Below are positions 11,088-22,700 of a stretch of DNA of 64,000 nt, one piece after another. The DNA lies in assembly GCA_020543525.1 (NCBI GenBank), contig JAHYIO010000030.1, forward strand, positions 124,001-188,000, written 5' to 3'. The DNA is from Coriolopsis trogii. Taxonomy: Eukaryota; Basidiomycota; Agaricomycetes; Polyporales; Polyporaceae. Each line of letters starts with the position of its first letter. Within the stretch, counting starts at the first letter, position 1. The translations under genes were made by a program, and so were the position numbers. The notes beneath the pieces were generated by a model that saw nothing but the letters and a program-made list of their open reading frames with translations, did no database searches and was not told the origin of the DNA.

Positions 11088-12245
11088 ATGCGAGATGCGC
11101 ATATTTACAGCTTTGCTAGGGGCTTGCCCCGTATGGTGCGCATGACACGTCTACGAACACGACCACGCTGCTCACAACTCTTTAGAGCTGGCATCCTCAC
11201 AACTTGTACAACCTCTGGCGGCGGTCTTTCGGTCCTCTCGAGAAGATCACAAACCGTGTGGAATACAAGGAGACTCTCAACTGGCGGCGGTGGACAGCGA
11301 AGACGCTACTACGTGCGTACCACGGCGACTTCATTAACGAGAAGATCTTCAAGCGGTGGTACCTCCCCGAGACGCTGCCAGACGTCCGTCCGACTGAGGT
11401 CTTGAAGTCAATCACAGGCCAGGTGGAGGATGGGGCCTGGGCCACGCGGACGGTCTTCACCCAAAAGGCCCAGCAGCGGTTGGAGGAATTGCAGCGGAAA
11501 GGGCTCGCTCCTGTTGGAAGTTTGATGTTCACGGAGGTCGAACGGAGGATTGACGTGGTCATCTTCCGTGCGTGCTTTGCGCACAGTGTCTATGAGGCTA
11601 GAAGAATGGTCATTCATGGAGATATTCGACTGAATGGCAAGAAGGTATGTTCGTTCGCCCTTCTCCTCACCCCTTCGACTCATCTCGGTCTAGCACACGA
11701 ATCCCAATACTCGTCTGGCTCCGGGAGACATGGTCTCAGTCAACCCAAAAGCCATTCGCTTCCTCCAAGCTAGTGCTGCCCCGAAAGAAGAAGTCGAGGC
11801 AGAGGCAGAGGCAGAGGCGGAGGCGGAGGAGGCTGCTGCCGACACAAATTCTGAAGCCGAAGTGTCAGCTGAAGTGGAGGCAGAAGCTGACGCCGAAGCT
11901 AACGAAGCCGAGGCTGCGAAAGCCACAGAAAAACCCAAGAAGCTGCCTACGGCATCTCGCTTCAGCAAGAAGTCGGATACATCAAAGGCGGGACTCACAC
12001 CCTTCCATCTGCCACCATATGCGTCGCCTTTCCTGTTTGTCCCTGCGTATCTGGAGCCCTCGTTCGCAACTTGCTCCGTCATCTACTTGCGACACCCGAC
12101 AGCACGCCCCGGTTACTCGGAAATCCCGACCCCTTGGGATGCCGATGGAGAGGTTGTTCGTTTGGCTTGGGAGTGGTACTCCAAGCGTCGCATGCGCATA
12201 CGAAGCAAGAGTCAGCTGGCTCGTATGCCAGAGAACAGGCAATAG
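11088..12245 (+). CDS. Mitochondrial small-subunit ribosomal protein uS4m (Nam9-like)
   Basis: Component of the mitochondrial ribosome small subunit. Exon 1 (11088 to about 11137) encodes MRDAHIYSFARGLPRM and is joined over a short GTGCGC...TTTAG intron to SWHPHNLYNLWRRSFGPLEK. The S4 RNA-binding domain follows: RRIDVVIFRACFAHSVYEAR, then MVIHGDIRLNGKK. A second intron (about 11646-11693) leads to HTNPNTRLAPGDMVSVNPKA. An acidic, repetitive Glu/Ala segment built from GAGGCA-type codons (about 11790-11930) is inserted before the C-terminal tail, which ends KSQLARMPENRQ. The tail segment FHLPPYASPFLFVPAYLEPS is typical of fungal Nam9 homologues. The start was chosen because the N-terminal block is conserved and in phase with exon 2. 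Confidence 0.9.
11790..11935 (+). repeat. Low-complexity GAGGCA-type coding repeat in uS4m
   Basis: Imperfect hexanucleotide-type repetition coding for alternating Glu and Ala. It lies inside the uS4m reading frame and expands the protein between the S4 domain and its conserved tail. Confidence 0.8.
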
Positions 12246-12769
12246 AGGTCGATGCTTTGGTATGGGTATATGTTAATACATGGCTTAATACGTTGCTTCT
12301 TGCTGGTTGGCAGGCAGACGTCCTCTCCTCTTACCATCGTTGTCTGCTATCTTTCTCCTGATGACTGCAGCCTTCCATTGGTCTGATCGAGCATTCGCAA
12401 GTCACGAGATGTGCTCGTCAAGGTTGCGTCGGCGTTGGGTCGAACCTACGCGCCTTCGAGGACGGCTGGGCGTTTGACTGCATTATAAGAGTATCGGCTA
12501 CGGAGTGCAACGTGGTGACGGTGTGACGCAATGGTTGAATTGGTTCAAGGCTCGTGATAATGAATTTCGTCCTTTCTTGTATCCTTCGTGCATCAACTTC
12601 GTGGAACGTAGACGCTATCCTCTTCGGGGATCGTCTCGTCTCTGAATGCAAGGCCAAACACCCGTGCGGCATGCAGTCATACGTTTCTTGACCCGGAGAT
12701 ACCCGACTTCGGGAGTCAACTCAAGACGCCATCTCTTCCGGGGACAAGGCACGAACGTCCAGGCTGAAG
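12246..12769. other. Intergenic stretch, uS4m to phospholipase gene
   Basis: This 524-base gap holds the uS4m 3' region and the phospholipase promoter. No gene is visible. The open frame of the phospholipase extends back to a TGA near 12690 but has no earlier ATG. Confidence 0.5.
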
Positions 12770-15700
12770 ATGGGATCAAGAAAACCACGACCAGTAAGCC
12801 CTGTAACATCCATGTTAGGCATGAGTGACTCATGTTGAAAAGGACGCATTTCAACTCCTGTATGGATCGCAATTGGAACCGCTTGCCTGGCAGCCCTGAG
12901 TGTGCCTTTCTGGTACAAGCTATCGGACGTTCTTGACAGCAGTCAGAGTGATCCTGAACAGCAGTCCGACTCATCGAAATCACCAGTAACAGCAGGCCCC
13001 GAGAAGGCGAGGAAATACCCTGGAAGTGGAGTATAGACAACTGATGTCAATCTGGCTCATCCAACAGCTCCAGGCTGCTGTGTTGGACATGTTCGATCAG
13101 GTGAGCGGCAGGTCTAGCTCTGAACTGGCTTTCGGCGGTGACCAATTCTTGCTCTAGGCTCCATCGAAGGTATTTCTTGTCCTCATTCGCCCGCGCCCAG
13201 GGTTCTCACAGACGCGCTCTCAAGACGGACTGGAACGGTTTATCGTTCCTTCGATTCTCCGCCCCAGCAGAAGCAATATCTAGCTCACTCGCTTCCTGGC
13301 ACTGGCCGACCTTGCCAGCACCGGACATTCCGTGGCCAACATCTCTTGCAATCTCCGATGTTCAAGCACGTCTCTCGGCCTTGTTGTTGGAACTCGGACG
13401 TGGTCCGGGCTCCCTCTATGACAATATCGTCAATGAGCCGCCAGACCCTGCAATATACCCTGAATGCGATTGGGATGCCGAAGTACGCCTCGGAGAAGAT
13501 GTCTGTATATCCGAAAAGGCATTCCTGGGCGAGCGCAAGCGGAAAATGAGAGTTGCCTTCGCGCGGCTAATGGGAGTCCCGGAGAGTGAGGTCGATGAGC
13601 AGGACCTGCCAATTGTCGCAATCGCGGGCTCTGGCGGTGGTGAGTGCCATGTATCGCTTAATCGTCCTCTCGACAGCATTGACCAAGCTTGCGGCTCAGG
13701 CTTCCGTGCGATGCTTAACACCCTCGGGTCACTATCTGCGGCGCAATCACTCGGTGTTCTGGACTGTGTGGCGTATACTGCTGGAGTATCGGGTAAGGCA
13801 TGCAAGCAATGGAAGTGTGAGGCTCCAATCACTCATGCTACTATAGGCAGCTGCTGGGCCTTTGGTATCCTGTATTCGGGTGTCGCGGGCTCATATACTC
13901 CACACGATGCTGCTGTTCACGCCAAAGATCGGATAGCTACCAGTTACCTCGATATGGAAACATTGGACGCGCTGATCACACCCCCAACAAACATGGTATC
14001 TGTGATTTCAATTGTCTCTGAAAACAGCCTCTGACGTAATTTCGCCGTAGTACTTATTGGTACGTCGTGCAATTCCGGCACAATCTCGTCTCCAGAACGG
14101 AGTTGACCAAGGGTTGCAGTCGGGAATTGTCCGCAAGGCCGCTGGGGAATCAGGGACTGTGTCGCTCGTTGATCTGTACGGGACACTGCTGTCTTCTCGA
14201 CTATACATTCCCTCCGATCTCTCGCGGCTGGACCCTAGACACCTCTCTCTTCATTACTTTCGCAGGAACGTGGACAGCGGCGACTTGCCGCTGCCTATTC
14301 TCAGCGCCATTCAGCATGGTATGTTCTCATCCACGTCGAAGTTGTCATGAGCTGAAATCCCGCTTCATAGTGACCCCGCCGGAGAACGCTGCAGCAGTAC
14401 TCGAGATTGAAGATCAGAAGGCCGCGTCCGTCGACCGCGAGCGCACAGAAACTCTTGAGCAGGAGCAACAACGTCTTGCGCAGGGTATAAGATGGCTTTG
14501 GTATGAGTTTACTCCTTACGAGGTTGGCTGTGACGAAATCGGCGGTAAGTCTCCGGTGCGGACTCACTGTGCTGAACATTTCACCTGAGGCGAACGGCAG
14601 CTTGGATACCATCTTGGTCTTTGGGCAGGCCGTTCATGAATGGAAGGAGTCTTGACCGTCGGGTGAGTAACGTCTCGGTTACCCCACAAAGACGTAACGT
14701 GCGAATGACGAGCAGCCAGAAATCAGCTTCGCGATCCTTACAGGGTATGTGGACTACTTTTGCTGATTCCAAAAATATGTCCGCATGCTCACGCGCTGTA
14801 GCATCTTTGGCTCTGCGTTCTGCGCGTCACTTAAGGTTGGTTATGCCGTCGTGGGATGTCTACACCTGTACGGGCTAACCACCAATGCCAGCACTACTTC
14901 AAGGAGATCGAGCCGGTCCTCCGGGTCCTGCCAGAGCAGCTGTACAATTGGCTCGAAGACATTGTCACCGAGAAATCGCGTGACCTAGGGGTGATACACC
15001 CCGTGCTCCCGAACCAGGTACGACTCGATACCACCTCACACCGCGAGCGACGGCGGAGACTGACCGTGTGTGGCAGCTGCCCAACTTCCTGAAAGGTATG
15101 GTGGGGCAACTCCGCTATGGGAGCCCACCAGACATCACTGAGCAAGAAACTTTGAGCTTCATGGTATGTTACGTTCCGCATGACGTACGCTTCCCTGCAT
15201 CTCTGAACCGATGCAATCGGTCCAGGATGCCGGCGGTGAGTAATCTCCGCACTGTACGCCTGTTTCCACGAGCTGAACTCGGGCTTGCAGCCGAATTGAA
15301 CATCCCATATTACCCCTTCCTGAGAAGGAATGTGGACTGCATCATCGCCCTCGATGCTAGTGCCGATTCCCAGGCGAGTCTCCTCCGCACTTGCCACTCC
15401 TCGCTCCGCTTTCTGACAGATCCATCCAGGACCTCTGGTTTACGAGAGCGGAAGGTGTGTAAACCACGAGCGTACTCACGCTGGGTAGGCGTAGGGGTGA
15501 CCGCTGATCTCTTACAGAACTCGCGGCTAAGCGGGGCCTGCGTACATGGCCGCGAGGCGCGAGGTGGCCGACTCGGGTTCATGCCGCAGGGGAGCGCGCC
15601 ACGGGAACATCGGGCGGCATTCCCCCGTACGAAGCCTCCACCCCCGACGCGGCGAACCTGAAACTCGCCCAGACGCAGGAATCCGCGCTCGCGAAACAGA

Positions 15701-16271
15701 CAGACAGGCAAGGCCTGACCGAACAGCGGGAGATGCGAGAAGGTCAGTCAGCGCATGGCGTGTTTCCGTGTCGCTTCTTGGGTGTCCTTCTGAGCGAGAG
15801 TCTCGTGCAGGTGGCGGTTCGGAGGGTGCAGCCCCGAGCTCGCAGCCGCTCAGTGCCTGTGAGGTGTGGATCGGGTCGTCGAGGTCCGAGGAGGGCGCGT
15901 CTGCGCGCATGGACGAGCTTGACGAGGCTGCCCTCCTCCGGCGCGATGGGATCGCTGTCGTCTATATTCCGCTCATGCCGAACGAGGCGCGAGTGCCCGG
16001 ATTCGACCCGTTCACGATCTCCACATGGAGGAGGGAGGTTTCGCCGGATGAGAGTCAGAAGCTGCTCGACGTTGCAGAGGTACGTGTCCTACGCCTGCTC
16101 CCGTTGAGATATGGTGCTGAGGAGTGCGTCAAGGGCAACTTCAACGACAGTAGGGCGAAGATCGTACAGCTTCTACGGGCGGTATGGATACGGAAGCGTG
16201 CAGAGAGACGAAATAGAGAGTGGGAAGCACGCTTGAAGCACCTCCGGAACTTGGGGGACCACTCGAGATGA
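12770..16271 (+). CDS. Membrane-anchored cytosolic PLA2-like phospholipase
   Basis: Fungal lysophospholipase/phospholipase of the cPLA2 catalytic fold, expected to hydrolyse acyl esters of phospholipids with a Ser-Asp dyad. The proposed start gives MGSRKPRP, spliced to GRISTPVW and a hydrophobic segment (WIAIGTACLAALSVPFWY) that would anchor the N-terminus. Then follow QLMSIWLIQQLQAAVLDMF and the catalytic domain. PIVAIAGSGGG (near 13630) is spliced to FRAMLNTLGSL, the oxyanion and Arg region. YTAGVSG is spliced to SCWAFGILYSG and holds the G-x-S-G-S nucleophile. The acidic residue lies in IIALDASADSQ (near 15350). Other family blocks are WLWYEFTPYEVGCDEI and AELNIPYYPFLRRN. The C-terminus has SPDESQKLLDVAE and stops at 16269-16271. 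About 15 exons are implied. The first intron and the exon following FIVPSI are the weakest parts. It is convergent with the zinc-finger gene. Confidence 0.88.
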
Positions 16272-16417
16272 AACCTTGGAGGACAACAATGACATTAGAT
16301 CTAGAATACGCATACAGGAGATACACAGAACCACATGCAGCTGATTTACAAAGTATGAGGATGAATGATACGACAGGTGGAGATGAAGGGAGGCGTGACG
16401 GGTATACTTGTCCAACA

Positions 16418-17711
16418 CTATGCCTGTGTCGCGTACAGACCCTCGTTCTCTTGGATGCACTGATAGAAATCGATCTCGTCGTCCGCCGCGGGCGGAACGA
16501 AGAGGCCTTCTCCCAAGTTCAAGAAGTCGAATGTAGGATCAACGTTGACATCGGGAGTCGGAGAAGGCAAATCTGGAGTTGTGCGTTGAGCACCACTCGC
16601 TGAGCTGGCTTCGGCAGGTTGCTCGGTCACGGGGGCGTCGGAGAGGGATGGGGCGGGCAGGGGGGCGGCTATCTCCTCGTTGAATGCCGCAGACGGTTCA
16701 GGTACAAAGTTCGGTATACTGGCGGGGACAGTGGGAACCGGGTTAGGGGGCATGCCCGCAACCCAGCTCTGTGGAGTCTGCGGTTGGAACCGGAAGTTCT
16801 GTAAGGCTTCATAAAAGGCATCCTGCTGAGTTGGCATCGCAGGAGGGTGTGCGAAATTATATCCGCTTGCCTGTGGAACGAAGGGGAGAGGTATGGAGCG
16901 CTGTATTGTGGGCAGGTTCGTGAACGCTGGCCTCGTTGTCGGAGTGCCCAAGCCACGAGACGGTTTAGAGATCGACGGTATTATAGCAGAGACGGAGGAC
17001 GACTGCGGCATAGACGGTGACGTCTGGCGAAGGGGAGAGGCAGTGACCGTGTACGGTGTATATCGAGGGGGGGCTTGGAACGAAGCCGCAGCGTTGACGA
17101 TGTGGGGTTTGCACTTCGAACGATTCCTCGCTGGTCCAGGATATCTCGAATGCTGGTCCTGGTCAGCATGTTGCTTGGGCTCATAGCGTTGCCTAGGAAT
17201 GCCGACGTGTGTTTCTTGGACATGTCTCCCCATGCTGCCCAACTTGAAGTCATAGCGCGGTTTCTTGCAGCCTATCCATCGGCACTTCATTCTGGGACCC
17301 AAATTCTCCGGATGATTGTCTTTGATGTGCTGCCACATTCCCGACGCCCGAACAATCATACCGCAAACCCGAGTGTCAGAGACCCACATGCAGGGAATGC
17401 CGTCTACGACGAGGGTCGGGTTCTGCGGTGGAACAGGATGTGGCATATCCTGGCGAACCTCCGTCCAGGTCAGCCCAGTTGTACCTTCAGTAGACGGTAA
17501 CATATTGTTGTCGACGACATGTTGAGGACTGGGCCGGCACACTTGAGATGGCATTGGTTGGGAATTTACGGTGGGACTCACCTAGCATACGGCCAGCCGC
17601 CATCAGCAGTCCATGCGGATTGGCCTGGAGCGGGTTGATGGGAATGAAACTGTCGCCATAAGAGGGTATCGTGCGATCCGGCAGGTGTCTGGTTATAGTA
17701 TGTCGGGGCAT
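16418..17711 (-). CDS. C2H2-like zinc-finger protein, Pro/Ser-rich
   Basis: Probable DNA-binding regulatory protein of unknown target. Two Cys/His clusters lie together: one has two cysteines followed by HIKDNH, and the next has CRWIGC followed by HVQETH, both with H-x4-H spacing. A long Pro/Ser/Thr-rich region of about 230 residues follows, with an acidic, aromatic C-terminus (FDFLNLGEGLFVPP, then EIDFYQCIQE) that resembles an activation segment. The main exon runs from 17541 down to 16418. Upstream, an open segment reads PSYGDSFIPINPLQANPHGL and joins it over a roughly 40-bp GTGAGT...CAAG intron. I placed the start at ATG 17711. If the short intron is not spliced, translation could start at 17581. 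A further upstream exon starting MNPVYGQDFEL (near 17819) could not be joined in phase. Confidence 0.65.
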
Positions 17712-19774
17712 CGCCAGGCTGCGAGCACCCGCTGGAGAGACGACGGGATGAGCCTGGAAGCAAGGTACACGCAACAAGGTGACTCACAGTTCAAAGTCTT
17801 GTCCATACACTGGGTTCATGTCGGTGGAGAGAGATCAATTGTCAACGGAGGCGGTGTTGTCAGAGCGATAGGGGTCGAGGGCAGCAGGCCAGTGCGACGA
17901 AGGGGTTGGTTGGAGGGATGGGTTGACATCCGGTCGTAGCCTACTTATACTCGATACAGACAGAGGACGACAAAGTCGGGGCGCTTTCGCATCTGCGACT
18001 TCTTTGTGTAACACAGGCTGCGCGCGTGCGGATACCAACTTGAACGTGCCATCACCAGAGCGGATCAATTCTGCAGGGACGGCAGAGCAAAGCGTCGCCG
18101 GGGGCGAGGCATTCAGTAACAAAGAGCGTATGTCTGATAGAGTTCGAGGTGACGTGCCTAGTGTTTTTCCAAAGCGTGGCCGAGCATAGCCGCTGGCTAC
18201 TCCCCTCCATATTCTGTCCGAGCGGCTTTGCCCCTGTTTCGCCTTGTGGTCACGCTACCTATTTCGTATGCTCACCACAATGCGGACAATCACCACCGTA
18301 GTGCTGGCTCTTTGTGTGCCTCCTCCACCTGGGCCAAAACTTCCTCCATGCTGAAGAATTTCGGACTAGATCGGACGCGGGTACTGACGGCTACTCGTCA
18401 TAGAGACGTACAACGTTAGCTCCTCATACACCACCATGGAATTTGGATCTCAGCGTGAGCAGTCAAAGCCCACCCGTCTACGAAGGATGCCAAAGTCCCG
18501 AGCGAAGTCGGACGTCCTATACGGCTGCCCAAAACTTTCTTCTGGGAGGTGTTTCAGCTGTATGAGTGCCTTAACCGTATGTCAGTAGAGTACTCTGCTC
18601 GCGTCAAGTAATGCTGACCTAGGAACTAAGGATGACTAGAGAGGCCCATACACAACGGACCCGAGGTCATCATACGCATATATGGAACAAATCGTCGATT
18701 ATAATGTGTTCGGTATACGTAAGCATGTGCGTCTTGTCTGCGCATATTGAGATGATGTTGATGTCGTAGGATAGGCCATGAGCGACGGTTGACCCAGGAG
18801 ACGGTAACCACTCGGAGTCAGACCTGAGCTGCAACCATTGAGCACATCTGACCTGCGCGTTGTGCCATGACGTACACCAGCATCTTGGCCTGATTCAAGA
18901 CTGTAGAACTCACGCGCAGGGGTCGCCATTTGTATGTGTCAGACTTGAGCTGGGACTTCGACCAGTCCGAGTCGCCGTCGAGGCGGGAGTCGAGACAGTC
19001 TGATTCTTTGGTCGTACGTTGGATTGGCTGAGTTTTATGTATAGTACATCCAGCTTGTGTACATGTATTCACGGATGCACAGGTACGAGCGAGAGCGAAC
19101 AGGAAGAGCAGAACCCATGGCTCAGTGTTTGCGACCACCAGCGAGTCAGTAGTCACGGCTATGACTCAGGTGGTCACGCTGGAGGAGCAGAGGACGCCTG
19201 CCTTTTCGGGCTGGTGACGTGGGTGGCGAGGACGCGGCCACGTGACGGACGCGTTGGCGCGAGACGCGGTTGTGTTCTCAGGGACGCCCACAGAACCAAA
19301 CGGCTGTGTTGATCCATGTTCGGCTTTCGGGCAGCAGACGCCTTGCAGCTTCTCTTGCTCCCGACGCGTTTGCATCCCTCAGTCCTTGGGCCTTTCCTCG
19401 GTCTCAGCTCTCTCGTCTTCTCGGGGTGCGGTGGAGGTGTCAGTTGGTCAAGCAAACTTGCATACACAGCAAGGTCAGTCTCCTCGCCCTCGTCGTTCTG
19501 CATATACTCAGCCTTCGCAGTGGTAAGTAGCCGACTCAGCAAGTTCTCAGCAAGTAACGATTCTACGAGTCAACGAACGTCTTGTTCACGACAAGTCAAG
19601 CATTCTCCCTCTCACGTACATATCACGACCGCACATAGCATCTCTCGACTCTCAACTTATACTAACGAAATAACGCGACGAACGCGACAAGCACAACTCT
19701 GTTGTACTCACGATTCTACACGCATCCCATTCCACTCACGAATCACATCTACGACGAGATACGAGCATTAGAAG
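17712..19774. other. Two-kilobase stretch without a supported gene
   Basis: Contains the promoter of the zinc-finger gene on the left. On the right is a pyrimidine-rich leader (about 19540-19774) that looks like the 5' untranslated region of the long Ser-rich gene. A minus-strand frame at 18818-19156 starts with a hydrophobic, signal-like stretch but shows no family likeness. I could not build any exon chain here. Confidence 0.45.
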
Positions 19775-22700
19775 ATGCGTAACACATTACCTCTCTTGTC
19801 TCGCCCCCCTGCTTCCGACTCGTCCTTTGCTCGTGCTCCATCTCCCATGCCGTCTTCAGAAACCCCCGCACACCACGTTCCGACCATTCGTCTCATCTCC
19901 GCAACACCCTCCGCGGCCGGTTCCGCAGGCGATGCCAGCATGTCCTTTGCCAGCTCCTCCTTCGTCTCCGTTGCTCCCTTGTCGTCCCCCCTAGCGCCAA
20001 AGGTCGAGGCCGAGTCCTCTCGCAAGCGCCTTGTTCCCAAGAAGTCCAAGCTTGGCCTTCTGGGCGCGGGCAAGTCCAAGGACAAGGCCAACAAGGACTT
20101 CTCTGATGTCGTTCGACGCGTTGGAGGTACTCCCTCGACCGGCCGTGGCGGCTTCGAGATCTATGTCGACCAAGGCGATGACCCCGAACTGGGGGAAATC
20201 GTAGTCGTCAAGAAGAAGAAGTCCCGCCTCGGGCTCGACGGCATGAAGTGGGGCGCGCTCGGCGAAGTTACCAACATCCCATCTGCCCCCAAGGAACAAA
20301 CCAAGGACAAGGGTGCCGCCTCCGAGAACCTTCTCAAGGTCAAGAGCGACGAGAACCAGAAGTGGTGGAGTATCGGCCGAGGGCGGAAAGACTCGAAGGG
20401 CAAGGAGAAGGAACAGAAAGCACCTGCCCGTTCGAAGAGTACGTGTCTCAAGCATTCAATTCTTGCGCACCGCCTGACTGTATTGTTGTTGCAGCCCCCG
20501 AGCCATTGAAACCCTTCGATGGACGCGCGCGATTCAACTCGCTCGATTCTGGCATCCTCTTGAACAGCCCGGTTGCACAGCCACATAAACAGAGCACGGT
20601 ATCCTCCATCAACACGCTGCTCGAGGTCCCAGTCGTCACCACTACTCCTATCGATGAGCAGTCCAACAACTTGCTCACCGCCGACGGACCGGCAACGGGC
20701 TCGATCGCTGTTCGCGCGATTCGTTCAATGCGATCTCTCGCGCGCATGGCCAGCTGGGCCCAACTCTCCAACGACAAGGAAGGCAACGCAGGCATGGCGG
20801 CTCCCGTGGAGACAGTGAAGACGAAGACCAAAGAGGAGAAGAAGACGAAGGACAAGGACGAGAAGAAGAGTAAAGACAAAGGCGAAATGAAGAAGAAAAA
20901 GAAAAAGGAGAAGGAAAAACCGAAGGAGAAGGAAAGTAAGGAGAAGGAGATGACTATCCGCTACTCTGGAAGTAGCTTCGAGGCCGGTGCGCTCAGCGCT
21001 CACGCAAGCCCGCTCAAGCCTCTCGACGGCTCTCGGACGCTTACGACGCACAAGAAGCAGAGCGTGCTCGGAGTGGGTTTGCCCTCGACAATGCGCCTGC
21101 CGTCTGTTCGCGATGTGTCCGGCTCGACAACGGGCTCTGCCACTGGCATCCCGCAAGCCCCACAGCGCTTGTCTGTTGACTCGGCTCACCTCATCATGAA
21201 CGCGCAAGGCCGTCCATCATCCATTCTATCCAGTGGCTCATCTCTCCGACCACCATCGACGGCATCTGGCATCTCTACCTACTCCGGTCGCTCTCCGCGC
21301 TCGTCGTCGAGTTCTGCAGCCTCCGTCCGCTGGGACGAGGCCGGACTCAAGACCGTTAAGGAGATGCAGCGCCAGGAGCGGCGGAAGCGCCGCGAGATTG
21401 AGGAAAAAGAGAAGGACAAGGATGGTGGCAAGACGACGCGCGAGAGCCGGAAATCCTCCGAGTCGCGCAGACGTACCCCGATTTCCGAGATCTTCCCCGA
21501 GACCCAACTGCAAGGGCAGCAACGCAACTCTACCGGTTCGCTCTCGCCCCCGGCGTCGATCAATAGCACGAACCGGCCCATTGTGTGGATCGAGGAAGCG
21601 ACAGCGGACGGCCACTCACCCCCGACGGATGATGAGGAGGTACCCGCAATGCCTCAGCAGGAAGTGAGCTTGAGCGAGACGCCTGTGAAGCGCGCCCGCC
21701 CTCGCCCGGTCTCTGAGCAGTTGCTCGGGCGCCCCCGTCCTCAGGCCGTCTGTGACGACAGTGAAGGTGACGGTCAGTGCATTTGATTCATATATCCAAT
21801 AGTATGATGTTCTCACTTTGCCCTACAGCTATGATCTCATTGCTTGATGCGGCGACGAATGACCTGGCCTCTCTCATCAACCGCCTGGACCTTGAAGCGA
21901 CTCCTGCGAGCACCAACAACACTCCGCTCCATTTGTCGCCTCTTCGGAGGGGCCCGGAGGAGAGTCCTCTCAAGTCGCGGGCTGCACGGAGTCCACTTGC
22001 CGGTGGCGAGCTTCGCGAGAGCACGGCGTCTATCGCATCTCTCAGGCCATATGCGAAGTCCCAATCCTCGGCCGTCTCACCCAAGCTGACTGCGCGTCCC
22101 TCTCAGACACTCTCTGGAGCCTCGGTGCTTGTTGGTCAGCAGATTGCGCCATGGAACGAGCTTGACTGGAAGGTCTCCCCCAGGAAGCCCCTCGTCAAGC
22201 CCAAAGCCGCGTCCCACCTCACCCATAAGCGCACGCTCACGCCGTCCCCCGCTGATCCCGTGCCCGTCTTCCAGCCCCTCCGTCCTGCGAACGCGAAGTC
22301 GAAGGCGGCAGTCTTGGCATCTAGCTCGCCAGCATCGCGCAGCGCGACCCCTCCTGTTACTACAGATAAGGTCACGCCTTCGTCGCGTACGTTCGGCTCG
22401 CGACCCTCAAAGGTCGGGCTCAGGTTGTCAAAGGGCGAAGACGAGGAGCCTCAGGCGTCTCCAACGCCAGTGTTTAGCCGAGTTGGCATGCACAAGCGCA
22501 AGAGCTCTTCGCTGGTGCCGATGAACAGCAAGGGAAGCATGGGCAGCCTCCGCAGGATGGGCGTGCAGATCACGCCGGAAGCGCGCAAGGGCCTCGGACT
22601 TTGTGGGACGCTTGGGGGATCGACCGAACCGGCTGTGGACCCCGAGGATCCGGACTCGGACATTCCGGACGAGCTGCAGGTGATCTTATCTGGCCAGAGC

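Noticed and set aside
18818..19156. Minus-strand frame with a signal-peptide-like start
   Set aside because: Only one hydrophobic stretch, no cleavage context, no likeness to secreted proteins and no supporting splice structure.
21238..21615. Long antisense frames inside the Ser-rich gene
   Set aside because: High GC content and Ser codon use create open antisense frames. The sense strand has a consistent exon chain.
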